Source: Aureimonas ureilytica DSM 18598 = NBRC 106430
Lineage (GTDB): Bacteria > Pseudomonadota > Alphaproteobacteria > Rhizobiales > Rhizobiaceae
NCBI RefSeq assembly: GCF_000382705.1
Contig: NZ_ARQE01000008.1
Span: 1-50,036, forward strand
Length of the DNA stretch: 50,036 bases
Direction: 5' to 3'
How positions within the stretch are numbered: the stretch's first letter is position 1; each line of letters opens with the position of its first letter. The notes under the pieces were generated by a model, which searched no databases, was not told the DNA's origin, and saw only the letters and a list, made by a program, of their open reading frames with translations. Positions 42,254 to 50,036 of the stretch are shown here, one piece after another. The position numbers and the translations under genes are program-made.

Positions 42254-43219
42254 ATGTGGAAATATTCTAGTCTATTGTCCGCATCGCTCATTGTCCTGTC
42301 TGTCTGCTGTCCTGCTGCGGCCGACAACAAAGCAAATCCTATCACCGACGACCGCGGCGTCAGTGTCGAAGTGCCTTCGAACCCGCAGAGTGTTGCTGCC
42401 GTCTCCTATCTGGCCGTCGATGTCGGGCTGGCCTTGGGTGTCGCTCCCGGCCATTTCGCCGTGACCTACATGACCAAGGGCCGCGATCCCGATTTTCTCC
42501 TGGGGCTGACGAAGGAGATGAAATCGCTCGGCCAGCGCGCCAAGCCCAATCTCGAATTGGTGAACGAAGCCAAGCCCGATCTGATCGTCGCGATGAAGCG
42601 TTACACGATCGGAAACGCCGCCTCCTACGAGAAGATCGCGCCCTACCTCGCCTATAACATCGAGCGCTACGACGAGAGCTTCCGAGAGGTCGCCGATCTC
42701 GCCAAGGCGTTCGGTCAACCCGAACGCGGCGAAGCGTTGAACGCGTCCTTCAAGCAGCATCTGGCCGATTACGTCGCAAAGGCCCCCAAGACCGTTCATC
42801 CCCGCTTTCAAATCATGTGGGCGGGCGACACCCCCTTCTCCTTCCACACGGAGAACACGGCGGCGTCGATCGTCGCGGCGCTCGGGGGCGACAACATCGT
42901 CGGGCCGATGACGCAAGGCGGCCGCTTCGGCATGGAGATGAGCCTGGAAGCCATGCTGGAAAAGGACCCCGAGGTCATCTTCGTCTATGACAGCGGCCCG
43001 GATCGGCCACAGGAGAACAACCCGATCTGGAACCAGCTCTCGGCCGTCAAGAACGGGCGCGTCCACTATGTCGGCGACCAGTGGGTGGAGACGAACGGCC
43101 CGATCGCGCGCGAGATCGTTCTGCGCGAAGCCGCGCATTTCCTCTACCCCGACACGTTCCCGGCCGTGAATGTCCGGGCGGAAGCGGCCAAGATCATCCC
43201 GACCGCTCTCCAGAAATGA
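42254..43219 (+). CDS. Ferric-chelate-type ABC binding protein (FecB/FepB-like)
   Basis: 321 residues with a Sec signal (SSLLSASLIVLSVCCPAAA). A class III (helix-backbone) periplasmic binding protein: ITDDRGVSVEVPSNPQSVAAVSYLAVDVGLALGV, LELVNEAKPDLIVAMKR, ASIVAALGGDNIVG, LEAMLEKDPEVIFVYD, VHYVGDQWVETNGPIAREIVL. Such proteins bind siderophore-iron, heme or cobalamin. Translationally coupled to the first permease (ATGA overlap at 43216-43219). A palindrome upstream suggests metal regulation. No outer-membrane receptor lies in the window. Confidence 0.9.
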   Translation: MWKYSSLLSASLIVLSVCCPAAADNKANPITDDRGVSVEVPSNPQSVAAVSYLAVDVGLALGVAPGHFAVTYMTKGRDPDFLLGLTKEMKSLGQRAKPNLELVNEAKPDLIVAMKRYTIGNAASYEKIAPYLAYNIERYDESFREVADLAKAFGQPERGEALNASFKQHLADYVAKAPKTVHPRFQIMWAGDTPFSFHTENTAASIVAALGGDNIVGPMTQGGRFGMEMSLEAMLEKDPEVIFVYDSGPDRPQENNPIWNQLSAVKNGRVHYVGDQWVETNGPIAREIVLREAAHFLYPDTFPAVNVRAEAAKIIPTALQK

Positions 43220-44253
43220 GCCCCCGCCGCGCCGCTTCGCCGCCGCGCGGCGATCTTCTTCTGATGCCGGTTCTGACCGGCCTCCTCCTTGCCCTCGCCG
43301 GGTTGGCGATCATCGGGGGGCTGACCCTCGGCGACCGCACGCTGCCACCCGGCACCGTGATCGACGCGCTCCTGTCGAAAGCGGGCCGCGTCGATACGAT
43401 CCTCGTCTGGACGTTGCGCCTGCCCCGAAGCCTTGCCGCCTTCCTGGCGGGGGCGGGGCTCGCGCTGGCGGGCTTTCTCCTGCAATCCTTGACGCGCAAC
43501 CCGTTGGCGGGACCGGGCCTCACGGGCGTCACGTCGGGTGCGGTGGCCCCGATCGTCGCTGCCTTCGTGTTCCTGCCCTCGCTCTCCTCGGTCTGGTATC
43601 CGCTGGTCGGCTTCGTCGGCGGCATGGCGGCGGCGACCGCCACCTTTCTCATCGCCTCGGGGCGGATGGCGAGCCCCTTGCATCTGGCGCTCGGCGGCAT
43701 CAGCGTGTCGCTCTTCCTCCATGCCGTGACGACCTATGTCCTGCTTCTCAGCGGCCCGCAGGTTCCCTCGCTCCTGTTCTGGCTGTCCGGCGGCTTGCAG
43801 GGGCGATCCTGGCCGCATCTGGCGTCCATGGCGCCCTTCGTCGTTCTGGCGCTGGCGGGCGCGCTTTCCATCCACCGCGTTTTGGACCTTCTCTCGTTGA
43901 GCGACGGAGCGGCTATGGGCATGGGATTGCGGCTCGCCCTGTGGCGGCCGCTCGTATTGCTTCTGGCCGTGCTGCCGGTGGCCGGCATCGTGCCGGTGGC
44001 GGGCCCGATCGCCTTCATCGGTCTCGCCGCCCCCCATATCGCTCGCCTGCTCCGCCCGCCCGGATCGGGATGGGCGATCGGGCTCGCCGCCGCCATCGGC
44101 GGCTTGACGACTGTTATCGCCGACCTCGTCGCCCGCAGTCTGGCGGCCCCGCGCGAACTGCCGGTCGGACTCGTCACGGCGCTGATCGGCGGGCCGGTCT
44201 TTCTATATCTCGTTCAGCGCCCGCGCGCCCTGGCCGTCGAGGGGGAGCGATGA
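43216..44253 (+). CDS. FecCD-family ABC permease (first)
   Basis: 345 residues from the ATG at 43216. BtuC/FecCD hallmarks: LRLPRSLAAFLAGAGLALAGFLLQSLTRNPLAGPGLTGVTSGA and VPVAGPIAFIGLAAPHIARLL, plus ELPVGLVTALIGGPVFLYLVQR at the end. About nine to ten hydrophobic spans. It pairs with the next permease as a heterodimeric channel and overlaps it by four bases. Confidence 0.93.
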   Translation: MSPRRAASPPRGDLLLMPVLTGLLLALAGLAIIGGLTLGDRTLPPGTVIDALLSKAGRVDTILVWTLRLPRSLAAFLAGAGLALAGFLLQSLTRNPLAGPGLTGVTSGAVAPIVAAFVFLPSLSSVWYPLVGFVGGMAAATATFLIASGRMASPLHLALGGISVSLFLHAVTTYVLLLSGPQVPSLLFWLSGGLQGRSWPHLASMAPFVVLALAGALSIHRVLDLLSLSDGAAMGMGLRLALWRPLVLLLAVLPVAGIVPVAGPIAFIGLAAPHIARLLRPPGSGWAIGLAAAIGGLTTVIADLVARSLAAPRELPVGLVTALIGGPVFLYLVQRPRALAVEGER

Positions 44254-45290
44254 CACCATCGGCCTCCGCGCTCCCCGCCCGTCGGCCCGCGCGCTGGCTC
44301 CTGCCGGCCTTGGCCGGCCTGACACTCATTGCGCCGCTCGTCGCGGTTCTCTTCGGGGTCGCGGACCTGCCGCTCGGCGACGTCGCGTCCGTTCTGACGG
44401 GAGGCGGCAGCGCCGAGGCGCGCTCGATCATCCTCGACATCCGCCTGCCCCGGATCGTCACCGGGATGCTGGCTGGAATACAGCTGGCGACGGCCGGTTT
44501 CCTGCTCCAGACCATCACGCGCAATCCGCTCGCCGACCCCTCGCTCATGGGGGTGTCGCAGGGTGCGACGCTCGCCGTCACCTTGTTCCTGATGATCGCG
44601 GTCTATAGTCACGATCCCGGCTCCAACACGCTGGTCGAGCTTCCCTCGTCCTGGCTTCCCGCTGTTGGAATGCTGGGCGGGCTCGCCGCCGGCGGCCTCA
44701 TCACTCTCATGACGCTGCGCCATGATCTCGGCCCCCTCCGGTTGACGCTGTGCGGCGTCGCGACGGGCGCGCTGCTTCAGGCCGTGGCGCTCGGGATCGT
44801 GGCCGGCTGGGGCTCGACGCGCCTGGAAGTCCTGCTCGAATGGCTGTCGGGCAGCCTTTATGCCAGGCGATGGGAACATGCCGTGTTTCTGGCGCCCTTC
44901 ACGCTCATGGGGCTGGCCGTGCTGCCGCTGATCTGGCGGCCACTCGAACTCCTGCGCTTCGAGTCCAGCGTCGCGCGCTCCTTCGGCCTTGCCTATGCCC
45001 GCGACTTCTCCTTCGTTCTCCTGGTGTCCTGCGCGCTCGCCGCCAGCGCGGTCGGCGCGGTCGGGCCGATCGTCTTCGTCGGTCTGATCGTGCCCCATCT
45101 CGCGCGCAGGCTGGCGCGCGGGCATTTCCCGCTCGTCCTGCCGCTGACGGTGGCGCTCGGCGCCAGCACCGTCACGCTCTGCGACCTTCTGGGTCGGCTC
45201 CTCGGAGGAGCCGACGAAATTCCGATCGGCGTCGTCACCGCGCTGTGCGGCGTGCCGGTGCTGATCGCACTCCTGCGTCGAATGCCATGA
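44250..45290 (+). CDS. FecCD-family ABC permease (second)
   Basis: 346 residues from the ATG at 44250, overlapping the preceding stop. Same family: IRLPRIVTGMLAGIQLATAGFLLQTITRNPLADPSLMGVSQGA, LSGSLYARRWEHAVFLAP, VGAVGPIVFVGLIVPHLARRLARG and DEIPIGVVTALCGVPVLIALLRR. Forms the second half of the channel. Confidence 0.93.
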   Translation: MTPSASALPARRPARWLLPALAGLTLIAPLVAVLFGVADLPLGDVASVLTGGGSAEARSIILDIRLPRIVTGMLAGIQLATAGFLLQTITRNPLADPSLMGVSQGATLAVTLFLMIAVYSHDPGSNTLVELPSSWLPAVGMLGGLAAGGLITLMTLRHDLGPLRLTLCGVATGALLQAVALGIVAGWGSTRLEVLLEWLSGSLYARRWEHAVFLAPFTLMGLAVLPLIWRPLELLRFESSVARSFGLAYARDFSFVLLVSCALAASAVGAVGPIVFVGLIVPHLARRLARGHFPLVLPLTVALGASTVTLCDLLGRLLGGADEIPIGVVTALCGVPVLIALLRRMP

Positions 45291-45297
45291 GGAACCC

Positions 45298-46131
45298 ATG
45301 CCTCTCCACGCTCGCAACCTGACGGTCCGCTACGGTCAGAGAGCGGCCCTGTCCGACTTCGCGCTCAAGCTCGAACCGGGGGAGGTCCGGGCGCTGATCG
45401 GCCCCAACGGATCGGGCAAGAGCACGGCGCTACAGGCGCTGGCGGGCCTCGTTCGGGCTGCGGCCGGCGAGGTGGAGATCGAGGGCCGATCGGTCTTGGC
45501 CATGGGTCGGCGGGAACTGGCGCGTCATCTGGCCTTCCTGCCCCAGCAGCCGGTCGCACCCGACGAGATGACGGTCGGGCAGCTCGTGCGCCAAGGGCGC
45601 TTCGCTCATGTCGGCCTGTTCAGGAGCTATGGACCGGGGGACGAGGCCGCGATCGGCTGGGCGCTCGAATGCACCGGCCTTGCGCGGTTTTCCGAACGCC
45701 CGTTGAACGCCCTGTCCGGTGGCGAGCGCCAGCGAGCCTGGATTTCCGCCGCGCTCGCGCAGGAAGCGCGCATCCTGTTTCTGGACGAGCCGACGACCTT
45801 TCTCGACATCGGCTATCAGGTCGAGCTGCTCGATCTCGTTTATCGCCTCAGCCGCGAGCGCGGGGTGTCGGTGGTCATGGCGATCCACGACCTGAACCAG
45901 GCCCTGTCGGTCGCCGATCGCATCAGCGTCCTCGAAGCCGGGCGCTGCGTCTTCGACGGCGAGCCCGGCGCGCTGGCGGCGAGCGGGTTGATCGAGCGCG
46001 TGTTCCGCGTGCAGGGGCGCTTCGTGGATCTCGCCCCCGACGCGCCCCCGCATTTCGATGTCGATCTTCTCCGGCGGCAGGGCACTGTCGCTCTTGCGCC
46101 TCACGCGGCCGGGACGCCTTCCCCGTTGTGA
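45298..46131 (+). CDS. FecE/FhuC-like ABC ATPase
   Basis: 277 residues. Walker A IGPNGSGKST near 35, Q-loop FLPQQPVAPDEMTVGQLVRQGRF, signature ALSGGERQRAWISAALAQ, Walker B ILFLDEPTTFLDIGYQ, H-loop AIHDLNQAL. It energises the two FecCD-type permeases encoded just upstream (7-base gap). Its 3' end overlaps the end of the convergent MATE gene by 31 bases. Confidence 0.94.
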   Translation: MPLHARNLTVRYGQRAALSDFALKLEPGEVRALIGPNGSGKSTALQALAGLVRAAAGEVEIEGRSVLAMGRRELARHLAFLPQQPVAPDEMTVGQLVRQGRFAHVGLFRSYGPGDEAAIGWALECTGLARFSERPLNALSGGERQRAWISAALAQEARILFLDEPTTFLDIGYQVELLDLVYRLSRERGVSVVMAIHDLNQALSVADRISVLEAGRCVFDGEPGALAASGLIERVFRVQGRFVDLAPDAPPHFDVDLLRRQGTVALAPHAAGTPSPL

Positions 46132-47507
46132 GCCGCGGCGAGGCGGCGCAGTTCCATCGTGAAGCGCAGCCACAGGAGAAGGCTCGTCGCGGCGAAGCCG
46201 AGGCACAGGCCGAACCAGACGCCATAGGCGCCCCAGCCCGTTCCCTGCGCGCAAAGGGCCATGGCCGGAATGCCGATCAGCCAATAGCCGATCAGCGTGT
46301 TGGTGAGACCCGCCCTGGTGTTGCCGAGCCCGCGCAACAGCCCGACGCAAATGTTCTGCGAGCCCTTGAAGATCTGGTGTGCGACCGCGAACCACAGAAG
46401 CGTCGAGGCGACAGTCAGCACCGCGCCATCGCCGCGCTCGCCCAGAAAGGGCAGAAGCACGGCCTCCGGCAGGAGAATATAGACGAGGCCGATCGCGCTC
46501 ATGAGCGTCAGGCTGATCGTCAGCGCCTGGAGCGCGATGCGGCCGATCTCGTCCCGCTCGCCGCGCCCGAGCGCCCGGCTGACCAGGATCGATGTGCCCT
46601 GCGAGAGACCGATATTGGCCTGATACACGATGTAGGCGAGCTGGTTGACCACGTTGGAAGCAGCCAGAGCGACCGGGCCGAACGTGCCCATGAAGAGCGA
46701 GGCGATGGAGGTGATCGCCGCTTCCGATCCGTAGGTCAGCGAGATCGGCGTCCCCATGCGCACGATGCGCATCACCGTCTCGCGGCGCGCGCGCCAGCCG
46801 TCGAGCGCCAGAAACTCCCGCATCGCCGCGTCGCGCCGGATCATCCGCAGATAGACCACAAAGTTCCAGATCTGGACGAGCGTGGTGGAGAGGCCGATGC
46901 CCGCGAGCCCGAGCTTCGGCAGGCCGAGCCAGCCGTAGATGAAGACGGCGTTGAGCAGCGCGTTGACGCCGATCGAGACCAGCGTCACGGCCAGAAGCGA
47001 GCCCGGCCGGCGCAGGCCGACGGCGAACTGGCGCAGGACGTTCATCCAGAGCATCGGCACGAGCCCCGGCGCGAGCGCGAGCATGATCGGCCGCGCCAGG
47101 GCGACGACGCCCTCGTCCTGCCCGAGAAAAGGCAGGAGATGGCCGAGCGCGACCAGAAGCAGGCCGGCAACGAGCCCCGTCGCCGTTGCGATCAACAGCG
47201 ACGCGCGCAGGAGATCGCGGATCTCCTCGCGTCCCGCCGCATCGATGGCGCTCGACGCGCCGCGCTTCTCGGCGCGGCCCGCCGCGCCCGCGACGAGATT
47301 GCCGACCCCCGTCACCATGCCGACGCCCATCGTGCGAAGCTGGTTGTAGAGAAGCAGGCCGAGCCCCCCGGCCGCGACCGCGCCGAGGCCGAGAAGGCCC
47401 ATCATGAGAAGATCGACCGTGGTCAGCGCGACTTGCGCGAACTGAATGCCCGCGATCGGCGCGGAAAGCCGGATGATCTCGCGGTAGCGGGATGAGGAGG
47501 TGGACAT
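46101..47507 (-). CDS. MATE-family efflux transporter
   Basis: 468 residues from the ATG at 47507, the family's normal length with about twelve hydrophobic spans. Seen: IIRLSAPIAGIQFAQVALTTVDLLMMGLLG at the start, a central loop, and the repeat half beginning MGTPISLTYGSEAAITSIASLFMGTFG with QANIGLSQGTSILVSRALGRG. Drives drug or metabolite export with a cation gradient. It is five bases downstream of the SbnA-like gene and convergent with a ferric-chelate importer, so export of a small chelator is one reading; general multidrug export is another. Confidence 0.9.
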   Translation of the reverse strand: MSTSSSRYREIIRLSAPIAGIQFAQVALTTVDLLMMGLLGLGAVAAGGLGLLLYNQLRTMGVGMVTGVGNLVAGAAGRAEKRGASSAIDAAGREEIRDLLRASLLIATATGLVAGLLLVALGHLLPFLGQDEGVVALARPIMLALAPGLVPMLWMNVLRQFAVGLRRPGSLLAVTLVSIGVNALLNAVFIYGWLGLPKLGLAGIGLSTTLVQIWNFVVYLRMIRRDAAMREFLALDGWRARRETVMRIVRMGTPISLTYGSEAAITSIASLFMGTFGPVALAASNVVNQLAYIVYQANIGLSQGTSILVSRALGRGERDEIGRIALQALTISLTLMSAIGLVYILLPEAVLLPFLGERGDGAVLTVASTLLWFAVAHQIFKGSQNICVGLLRGLGNTRAGLTNTLIGYWLIGIPAMALCAQGTGWGAYGVWFGLCLGFAATSLLLWLRFTMELRRLAAAHNGEGVPAA

Positions 47508-47512
47508 CACCG

Positions 47513-48505
47513 TCAGGTTCCCGTTCGCGCGTGGTCGATCGCAGCCAGACGCTGCGACTCCTCGAAAGCCGCCAGCAGGCGATGGAGGCGCTGATGCGCC
47601 GGCTCGTTCAGGAGGCCTCGCTCCATCAGCCAGGCATCGTCGTAGATTGTGTCGAGATACTTCTCGCCGGCGTCGCACACCAGCGCGACCATCGTGCTTC
47701 CCGGCTCAACCAGAGCCAGTCGCTTCAAGGCGAAGAAGATCGCCGCGCCCGCCGTTCCGCCGACGAGAAGGCCCGTGCGCCGCGCGACCACCCGCGCCGT
47801 GGTGAAGGCATCCATGTCGGACACCGTCACGCCTTCGTCGATCAGATCGTGCCGGACATTCGGCCCGACCGGGAAGCCGGCGCCCGCGCCCGCGCCCGTC
47901 TGCCAGTACTTGCCGCCGGGGCCGCCGAAGATGATCGACCCTTTCGGCTCCACGCCGATGCTGGTGACGCTCGACCCGCGCTCGCGTAAGGTACGAACGG
48001 TGCCGCAGAGCGTGCCGCCCGTTCCGACCGCGCCGACGAGATAATCGACATCCGTCGCGAGGTCGGCCAGAAGCTCGTCGGCAAGCCCGGCATAGCCGGC
48101 ATTGTTGCTCGGGTTGTGATGCTGGTCGGGCCAGAACGCGCCGGTGTCGCGCGCGATCTCGCCGGCCACCCGGCGTCGCTCCACCGTGCTCGGCCCCTCG
48201 CCGCTGTCACCCACCATGATGAGCTCGGCGCCCATCGCCCTCATGGCGCGCAGCTTGTCCTTCGAGGCGTGACCATCCACCACGGCGAGGAAGCGATAGC
48301 CCCGCTCGATCGCCACGAGCGCCAGACCCGTCCCGGTATTGCCCGAGGTCGGCTCGACGATCCTCCCGCCGGGCTTCAGGGCGCCCGACCGCTCCGCCGC
48401 GAGGATCATCTCGCGCGCCATGCGGACCTTGGTGGAGCCCGTCGGGTTGAACTGTTCGAGCTTCAGGATAAGGCGGCTTCCGGCGCCCGTGCAGGTGAGT
48501 TCCAT
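47513..48505 (-). CDS. SbnA-like PLP-dependent cysteine-synthase-family enzyme, 5' end apparently frameshifted
   Basis: 330 residues if started at the ATG at 48505. Fold-type II PLP enzyme: FNPTGSTKVRMA with the PLP lysine, EPTSGNTGTGLA, VGTGGTLCGT phosphate loop, GSIIFGG, TGLLVGGTAGAA and EKYLDTIYDDAWL. The GSIIFGG and YLD..YDDAWL stretches recall SbnA, which makes the diaminopropionate precursor of staphyloferrin B. The conserved N-terminal strand (ISNLTGRTPS) is encoded just upstream in this frame, but a stop precedes it and no start codon exists. A good start (ATG 48581 after AAGGGA) lies in another frame. The gene may thus be broken, or the assembly may lack two bases near 48531. It is followed after 5 bases by the MATE gene. 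Confidence 0.75.
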   Translation of the reverse strand: MELTCTGAGSRLILKLEQFNPTGSTKVRMAREMILAAERSGALKPGGRIVEPTSGNTGTGLALVAIERGYRFLAVVDGHASKDKLRAMRAMGAELIMVGDSGEGPSTVERRRVAGEIARDTGAFWPDQHHNPSNNAGYAGLADELLADLATDVDYLVGAVGTGGTLCGTVRTLRERGSSVTSIGVEPKGSIIFGGPGGKYWQTGAGAGAGFPVGPNVRHDLIDEGVTVSDMDAFTTARVVARRTGLLVGGTAGAAIFFALKRLALVEPGSTMVALVCDAGEKYLDTIYDDAWLMERGLLNEPAHQRLHRLLAAFEESQRLAAIDHARTGT

Positions 48506-48654
48506 CGAGGGCGTTCGCCCGGTGAGGTTCGATATCCTCGGTTGCGATCAGGCAGGCGAGATCCAGACGGCAGCATAGCATCGGCAAATCCCTTCTCAGG
48601 CTGCGCGAAGTCGAATGATTGCTGATTTATGGGATCAAAATTCTGTCCAGGCGT

Positions 48655-48683
48655 TTGATAATTTCTTCGTGACCAACAGTCAA
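48655..48683 (-). promoter_or_regulatory. Sigma70-type promoter for the SbnA-like/MATE genes
   Basis: On the minus strand TTGACT (48683-48678), 17 bases, then TATCAA (48660-48655), in an AT-rich island. Transcription would start near 48648 and reach the ATG at 48581, whose AAGGGA ribosome site lies seven bases before it. Confidence 0.5.
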
Positions 48684-48779
48684 CGTCTGATAGTGAAGTT
48701 TATATACTTTGGAATTATTTTATCTCTAAGTCTGGACTGTCTGTCCTGTCGTTTCGCCGCCAAGCGGAGGGATGCGGAT

Positions 48780-49302
48780 CCCGCCAGGGAGCCCGGTCGG
48801 GATGTCGATCCGGGCGCCGCATATCTCCTGCGGCCCGCCCGCTGGCTCGCCGGCGAAGTCCATGATCCCGCATAGGCCCAGAATGAGACAATCGTAGCTC
48901 GCAGATGCGCGATCGGATCGCTCTGCCCGAACCCCGCGATGGGGCAGGAGGCGAGGCGCGGATCGAGCCGGGACAAGGGCTCGCGATCGAGCCCGAACCG
49001 CCTGACCCGCCGACCCTGAAATTCTCGATCGGGGCGTCGGCATCCTGGATGAGACCCAGAAGCCCGGCAATCTCGGCGTCCTCCGAAATCGCGGGCGATC
49101 GACCGCTTGCCCTGTCGGAAGCGTGGAAATCGGCAGCCGTGTGGTCGTGCGGGCCATCCGCCAGATCGCGCTCTCCAAACGGCCGACCCGTGCGGCACGT
49201 GTGGCCGCCGCCGGGCGCCTCGACCTCGACGACCTCGGCGCCGAGATCGAGCAGCGCCCGGCCGATCCAGGGACCGGCCAGAATGCGGGCCAGCTCGACC
49301 AT
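48780..49302 (-). pseudogene. Decayed CaiB/BaiF (type III) CoA-transferase gene
   Basis: Remnants of one family-III CoA-transferase lie in three successive minus-strand frames. MVELARILAGPWIGRALLDL...IENFRVGG covers about 49302-49010, FGLDREPLSRLDPRLASCPIAGFGQSDP about 49000-48900, and YDCLILGLCGIMDFAGEPAGG...IPTGL about 48900-48790. The family's usual order (GPWAG, IENF, NPRLVYCSITGFGQTGP, YDFLIQGMGGLM, GEP) is preserved, but at least two frameshifts break it. The C-terminal half is missing where AT-rich DNA begins. Together with glutaryl-CoA dehydrogenase upstream, the parent was probably the glutarate CoA-transferase often paired with gcdH. Confidence 0.85.
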
Positions 49303-49361
49303 CTTGTGACCCGCGAGCGAAGGCAGATCCCGGGGCGTCGCACCGTCCGTCCTCGTGCTCC

Positions 49362-50036
49362 TCAGAAGAAGGCCTGGAGGCCGGTGATGGCCCGGCCGAG
49401 GATCAGCGCATGGACGTCATGCGTGCCCTCGTAGGTATTGACGGTTTCGAGGTTCACCATGTGGCGGATCACCTGAAACTCTTCCGAGATGCCGTTGCCA
49501 CCATGCATGTCGCGCGCCCGACGCGCGATCTCCAACGCCTTGCCGCAATTGTTGCGCTTCACGATCGAGATCATTTCGGGCGCGGCCTCGGCCTCGTCCA
49601 GAAGACGCCCGACCCGCAGGCTCGCCTGAAGGCCGAGCGAGATGTCGGTCATCATATCGGCGAGGCGAAGCTGGAAAAGCTGGGTCTGGGCCAGCGGCTT
49701 GCCGAACTGTTTGCGGTCCAGCCCGTATTGGCGCGCGGCGTGGAAGCAGAACTCGGCGGCGCCGAGCACGCCCCACGAAATCCCGTAGCGCGCCCGGTTG
49801 AGACAGCCGAACGGACCCTTTAACCCCTCCACATCGGGCAGAAGCGCATCATCGGGCACCTCCACGTCGGCCATGACGATCTCGCCGGTGATCGAGGCGC
49901 GCAGGCTCAGCTTGCCGCCGATCCTGGGCGCCGACAGACCCTTGGCTCCCTTCTCCAGAACGAAGCCGCGAATCTGGCCGCCATGCGCCTCGGATTTGGC
50001 CCAGACCACGAAGACATCGGCGATCGGCGCGTTGGA
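49362..50036 (-). CDS. gcdH: Glutaryl-CoA dehydrogenase, C-terminal part (cut by window edge)
   Basis: The last 224 residues of an acyl-CoA dehydrogenase whose 5' end is outside the window. The frame is open to the last base ([17 protein letters not shown]). GcdH-specific stretches: [83 protein letters not shown], and [25 protein letters not shown], where TYEGTHD holds the active-site Glu. It converts glutaryl-CoA to crotonyl-CoA in lysine/tryptophan or glutarate degradation. The downstream CoA-transferase gene is decayed. Confidence 0.95.
   Translation of the reverse strand, partial: SNAPIADVFVVWAKSEAHGGQIRGFVLEKGAKGLSAPRIGGKLSLRASITGEIVMADVEVPDDALLPDVEGLKGPFGCLNRARYGISWGVLGAAEFCFHAARQYGLDRKQFGKPLAQTQLFQLRLADMMTDISLGLQASLRVGRLLDEAEAAPEMISIVKRNNCGKALEIARRARDMHGGNGISEEFQVIRHMVNLETVNTYEGTHDVHALILGRAITGLQAFF

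Noticed and set aside
3176-48505. Link between the SbnA-like enzyme and the Pls-like synthetase (diaminopropionate as monomer)
   Set aside because: The genes are about 40 kb apart with unrelated operons between them, and the adenylation code was not tested, so this is too speculative to claim.

Overview
The window is GC-rich (roughly two thirds G+C by eye) and reads as chromosome of an alphaproteobacterium, most likely Hyphomicrobiales (Rhizobiales). The pointers are a rhizobial-type myo-inositol locus with an RpiR-family IolR, a kinase-aldolase IolC fusion, conserved rhizobial hypotheticals and many GTG/ATG genes with AGGAGG-like ribosome sites. The species cannot be fixed from the sequence; an Aurantimonadaceae-like organism is only a guess. 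No tRNA, rRNA, CRISPR array, prophage or intact insertion sequence was seen.

Layout. 1-1987: a lytic transglycosylase lipoprotein (-) and an unknown membrane protein (+). 1988-7231 (-): a three-gene operon made of a Pls-type (poly-amino-acid) nonribosomal peptide synthetase, a GNAT acetyltransferase and a 4'-phosphopantetheinyl transferase. 7623-12683 (+): an AcoR-type sigma54 activator, a textbook -24/-12 promoter, a zinc alcohol dehydrogenase lacking its structural-zinc cysteines, and a flavin monooxygenase with an NTF2-like N-terminal domain. 12723-28257: a nearly complete inositol catabolism and uptake locus. The iolC-iolE-iolB genes and iolR lie on the minus strand. iolI, two tandem binding proteins, ABC ATPase, permease, two Gfo/Idh/MocA dehydrogenases, iolD and iolH lie on the plus strand. 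28392-32476: a PAS-GGDEF-EAL protein, an L,D-transpeptidase and an exported metallo-beta-lactamase-fold hydrolase. 32961-38580 (+): a LacI regulator, four-gene ABC importer and GpdQ-like phosphodiesterase in one overlapping operon. 38663-41711 (-): a conserved hypothetical and a small operon of DCC-family protein, DUF427 protein and UbiB/ABC1 kinase. 42254-46131 (+): a FecBCDE-type ferric-chelate importer. 46101-48581 (-): a MATE exporter and an SbnA-like PLP enzyme whose 5' end looks frameshifted. 48780-50036 (-): a decayed CaiB/BaiF CoA-transferase pseudogene next to a glutaryl-CoA dehydrogenase cut by the window edge.

How the genes work together. The inositol locus imports inositol (IbpA/IatA/IatP), oxidises it (IolG and a paralogue), interconverts and dehydrates inososes (IolI, IolE), opens the ring (IolD), isomerises (IolB), then phosphorylates and probably cleaves (IolC fusion). 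IolA is not in the window. A perfect GGAA-N6-TTCC site stands before iolC. The synthetase operon is self-sufficient in that it carries its own carrier-activating enzyme. The iron-chelate importer, MATE pump and SbnA-like enzyme are convergent neighbours and may serve one chelator system.

The best candidates for something undescribed are the Pls-like synthetase/acetyltransferase/PPTase operon, the sigma54-driven dehydrogenase/monooxygenase pair, and the LacI/ABC/phosphodiesterase operon. All function assignments rest on reading motifs by eye; no database search was run.
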